Assembly (NCBI GenBank): GCA_040235375.1
Contig: JBECKQ010000383.1
Span: forward strand, 1-8,754
Direction: 5' to 3'
Length of the DNA stretch: 8,754 bases
From: JBECKQ01 sp040235375
Lineage (GTDB): Bacteria; Planctomycetota; Phycisphaerae; UBA1845
This document shows, piece by piece, positions 6,685 through 8,754 of the stretch (positions within the stretch are counted from its first letter, which is position 1; every line of letters begins with the position of its first letter). A model generated the notes under the pieces. The model saw nothing but the letters and a program-made list of their open reading frames with translations, had not been told where the DNA came from and did not search any database. The translations under genes were made by a program, and so were the position numbers.

Positions 6685-6707
6685 TGCGGGCGTTTAAAGC
6701 GTGGTTT

Positions 6708-8754
6708 TCAGTCCGCGTACCCGCGGATTTGGATGGGGCCGGGACCGAGCATAATCTCGACGGCGCCGCTATCGACCGTGTTGAATATCGGCAAGTCGCC
6801 GGCCAGCCGGGCGAGTTCCGGACTTTCGGCAGTCCGCACGAAGCTCGAGCGCACAAGGCGATCCGGCCGAACCGCGTTGACAAACGAGGCTGTACTCGAC
6901 GTGACGGCTCCATGATGCGGCAGAACGAGCACGTCGGCGGAAACTTCCTCGTTGGCGATCAGCCATTGCTGCGGGATGTCGCCGATGTCGCCCGTGAGCA
7001 GGATGGCGCCGTGGTCCGTGGTCAGGCGGATCACGAGCGACGAGTCATTGACCGACAGGCCGGCGTGAGACTCCGCCGCGGGCCAGAGAATTTCCGCGTC
7101 GGTGCTTGGTCCCATGTCGAGAGCGCTGCCCGCGTGGATGGTCTCGACGGGATGACCACGCCGCATCAGTTCCGCGAGCAGCACGCCGGCCGGGCCGCTG
7201 AAATCGCTGTGCGATGCGAAGTACGGTGACAGGTACACCGGCCCGCAACGGACGGCATCGACAATCGATAGCGCGCCGCCGAAATGATCGAGATTGGCGT
7301 GCGACAGGATGATGCCGTCGACGCGCCGGATTCCGCGGTGGCGCAGATACGGGACGACGATTTTCGCGCCGGGATCGATCGAGCCCGACGTGCCGGCGTC
7401 GTAGATCCAGACGCGGCCGTCCGGCATCTCGATGACGGTCGACGTGCCGCGGCCAACGGCCAGTTGCGTGACGCGCACGCCGGGTGGATACGCCGGCAGC
7501 AAAAGCCACAACGCAGTCCCGACGGCCAGCGCGCCGACGTATACGTGAACAACGCGGCCACGCAGGCGACCGAATCGCCAGGCCACGATCGCGACAAGCG
7601 CGGCATAGTAAATGACCGCCAGCCAGATTGGCGGCGCGGGTACCTGCACGATCGTACCGGGCACGCGGCCGAGCAAGTCCATCACCCACAGCAGACAGGA
7701 TGCGAACGCGGCGAGCGGGACATTCGCAACCGGGGCGAGCGGTGGGAGAACCAGTCCGAGCAGGAGCTTGATGAACCCGAAGAACATCACCGGGATGACT
7801 GCAAAGAACGCGATCACCGAATCGATCCAGCCCCACGGCGCCACGCGCCCGAACGTGCCAGCCACGATCGGCAGCGACGCGAGCCAGGCTCCCAGCGAAA
7901 CGGAGACAAGCACGGCAAACCAGTTCGCCACCCGACGGCCGAGGCTCTTTTGATCGCCGACGGCCTCCGCAACGGCGTCGATCGTGTCCGGCCTGGCGCG
8001 GCGACCGCCCGAAAAAGGCACCAGAGCCGCAACTGCCGGTCGCAGGTATACAACCGCCGCGACGGCCGTGAACGACAACTGAAATCCCACGTCGAACAGG
8101 GCGGTTGGATTGACGAGAAGGATGATGAACGCCGCCAGGCTCAGCGAGCCGAGCAGCGATGGCCGGCGCCTGCCCATCAGTGACAGCAGGATGGCCACGG
8201 CCATGATCGTCGCGCGGAGAATCGGCGGTCGAGGATCAGCTATGACGGCATACAGGACGACCACCAGCATGACCACGATCGCCTGAAGCCGCCGGCCGAA
8301 ACCAGTCACGCGCGTCGCAAACCACACAAAGCAGGCGACGATGCCGACGTGAAACCCGCTCACCGCCAGGTAGTGGGCACAGCCGGTGCGGACGAACACT
8401 TCTTCCATGTCGCGTTCAATGCCTTCCCGCCGGCCGAGGATCAGCGCGTCGAGCAGCGACGCCGCATCCGAGTTATCGAGGAGTTGATCGTCGAGCAGGG
8501 CGGCGCGGACGTGATCGCGGAGACGTTGGATGATGCCGGGACGGGGATCGGATTGGTCGAGAAGCTGGAGGCTTGCGGCCTGGTTGCAGTCGAGCGAGAC
8601 GAGAACGCCGCGGCGGGCGCCGGCCTGGGCCCAATCGTACTGACCGGGGTTTTGTGGCGGCTTCAGGCGCCGAAGCCAGCCGAAGGCTTCGACGCGATCG
8701 CTTTGCCGCAACGTGTCCACGAACGCTTTCACGCGAACGTGCACGAGTCCGCTG
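6708..8754 (-). CDS. comEC: ComEC/Rec2 competence channel protein, 5'-truncated by window edge
   Basis: ComEC forms the inner-membrane channel that takes up single-stranded DNA in transformation. The frame is open at the right edge; 681 residues are visible, and full proteins have roughly 700-850. Counting from the GTG at 8744 (likely an internal Val): the end of the N-terminal soluble domain (PPQNPGQYDW at 29-38), the Competence domain with HYLAVSGFHVG (124-134) and about nine or ten hydrophobic segments from about 122 to 417, then a metallo-beta-lactamase domain from about 424 (VTQLAVGRGTS). Its motifs are IYDAG (447-451), SHANLDHFGG (481-490), LLTGDIG (582-588) and PHHGAVTSST (609-618). 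The usual HPDxDH is HANLDH, and the late histidine of the HP motif near the C-terminus is absent (AESPEL at 639-644). The gene is on the same strand as the GTPase cluster, 253 bp upstream, and is probably a separate unit. Alternative: a ComEC-family membrane protein not used for transformation. Confidence 0.93.
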   Translation of the reverse strand, partial: SGLVHVRVKAFVDTLRQSDRVEAFGWLRRLKPPQNPGQYDWAQAGARRGVLVSLDCNQAASLQLLDQSDPRPGIIQRLRDHVRAALLDDQLLDNSDAASLLDALILGRREGIERDMEEVFVRTGCAHYLAVSGFHVGIVACFVWFATRVTGFGRRLQAIVVMLVVVLYAVIADPRPPILRATIMAVAILLSLMGRRRPSLLGSLSLAAFIILLVNPTALFDVGFQLSFTAVAAVVYLRPAVAALVPFSGGRRARPDTIDAVAEAVGDQKSLGRRVANWFAVLVSVSLGAWLASLPIVAGTFGRVAPWGWIDSVIAFFAVIPVMFFGFIKLLLGLVLPPLAPVANVPLAAFASCLLWVMDLLGRVPGTIVQVPAPPIWLAVIYYAALVAIVAWRFGRLRGRVVHVYVGALAVGTALWLLLPAYPPGVRVTQLAVGRGTSTVIEMPDGRVWIYDAGTSGSIDPGAKIVVPYLRHRGIRRVDGIILSHANLDHFGGALSIVDAVRCGPVYLSPYFASHSDFSGPAGVLLAELMRRGHPVETIHAGSALDMGPSTDAEILWPAAESHAGLSVNDSSLVIRLTTDHGAILLTGDIGDIPQQWLIANEEVSADVLVLPHHGAVTSSTASFVNAVRPDRLVRSSFVRTAESPELARLAGDLPIFNTVDSGAVEIMLGPGPIQIRGYAD

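Larger units (their letters stand above)
6455..6707 (-). other. Non-coding leader and promoter region ahead of the GTPase-rocD-argF cluster
   Basis: These 253 bp lie between the comEC stop and the GTPase start, both on the minus strand, and I see no convincing gene. On the comEC side is the palindrome at 6666-6684, then a possible promoter (6635-6663), then a leader of about 170 nt. The leader could fold a 7-bp stem, CGGCGGG (6529-6535) with CCCGCCG (6490-6496), 20-80 nt before the start codon. In GC-rich DNA such stems are common by chance. I recognise no riboswitch or short leader peptide. Confidence 0.5.

Noticed and set aside
6520..6915. Possible small plus-strand gene across the intergenic region and the end of comEC
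   Set aside because: No Shine-Dalgarno fits its start, it runs antisense into conserved comEC sequence, and its composition looks random.
7284..8183. Plus-strand open frame opposite comEC
   Set aside because: It is rich in Arg, Asp and Gln with no recognisable domain, and lies antisense to the clear membrane and metallo-lactamase regions of ComEC.

Overview
This GC-rich bacterial window holds seven protein-coding genes in three blocks and shows no RNA gene, insertion sequence or CRISPR array. No gene fixes the taxonomy. A 7-bp GC palindrome, the unfamiliar lipoprotein and the style of the ComEC metallo-lactamase motif made me think of Planctomycetota, but that is a low-confidence impression and other high-GC environmental bacteria fit too. 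Both ends of the window cut through genes.

Left block (1-1844, plus strand): the 3' part of a NeuB/PseI/SpsE-type nonulosonate synthase overlaps by ATGA with a PseG/SpsG-like nucleotide-sugar hydrolase or GT-B protein. Together they point to a sialic-, legionaminic- or pseudaminic-acid-like surface sugar locus that continues to the left. It converges, across 45 bp with no clear terminator, on a minus-strand lipoprotein of unknown function (1890-2729).

Central block (2907-6454, minus strand): a compact cluster transcribed in the order GTPase, ornithine aminotransferase, ornithine carbamoyltransferase. Gaps are 18 and 38 bp and each gene has its own strong Shine-Dalgarno. The two enzymes share ornithine as substrate. 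The first gene is a two-domain P-loop GTPase related to archaeal cyclic 2,3-diphosphoglycerate synthetase, whose bacterial role I do not know to be established. Its tight linkage to ornithine and carbamoyl-phosphate enzymes is the most interesting feature of the window. A 253-bp non-coding stretch (6455-6707) lies ahead of the cluster, with a plausible sigma70-like promoter, a leader of about 170 nt and, farther upstream, the hairpin.

Right block (6708-8754, minus strand): a ComEC/Rec2 DNA-uptake channel protein, missing its N-terminus at the window edge. Its C-terminal metallo-lactamase domain has a variant metal-binding motif.
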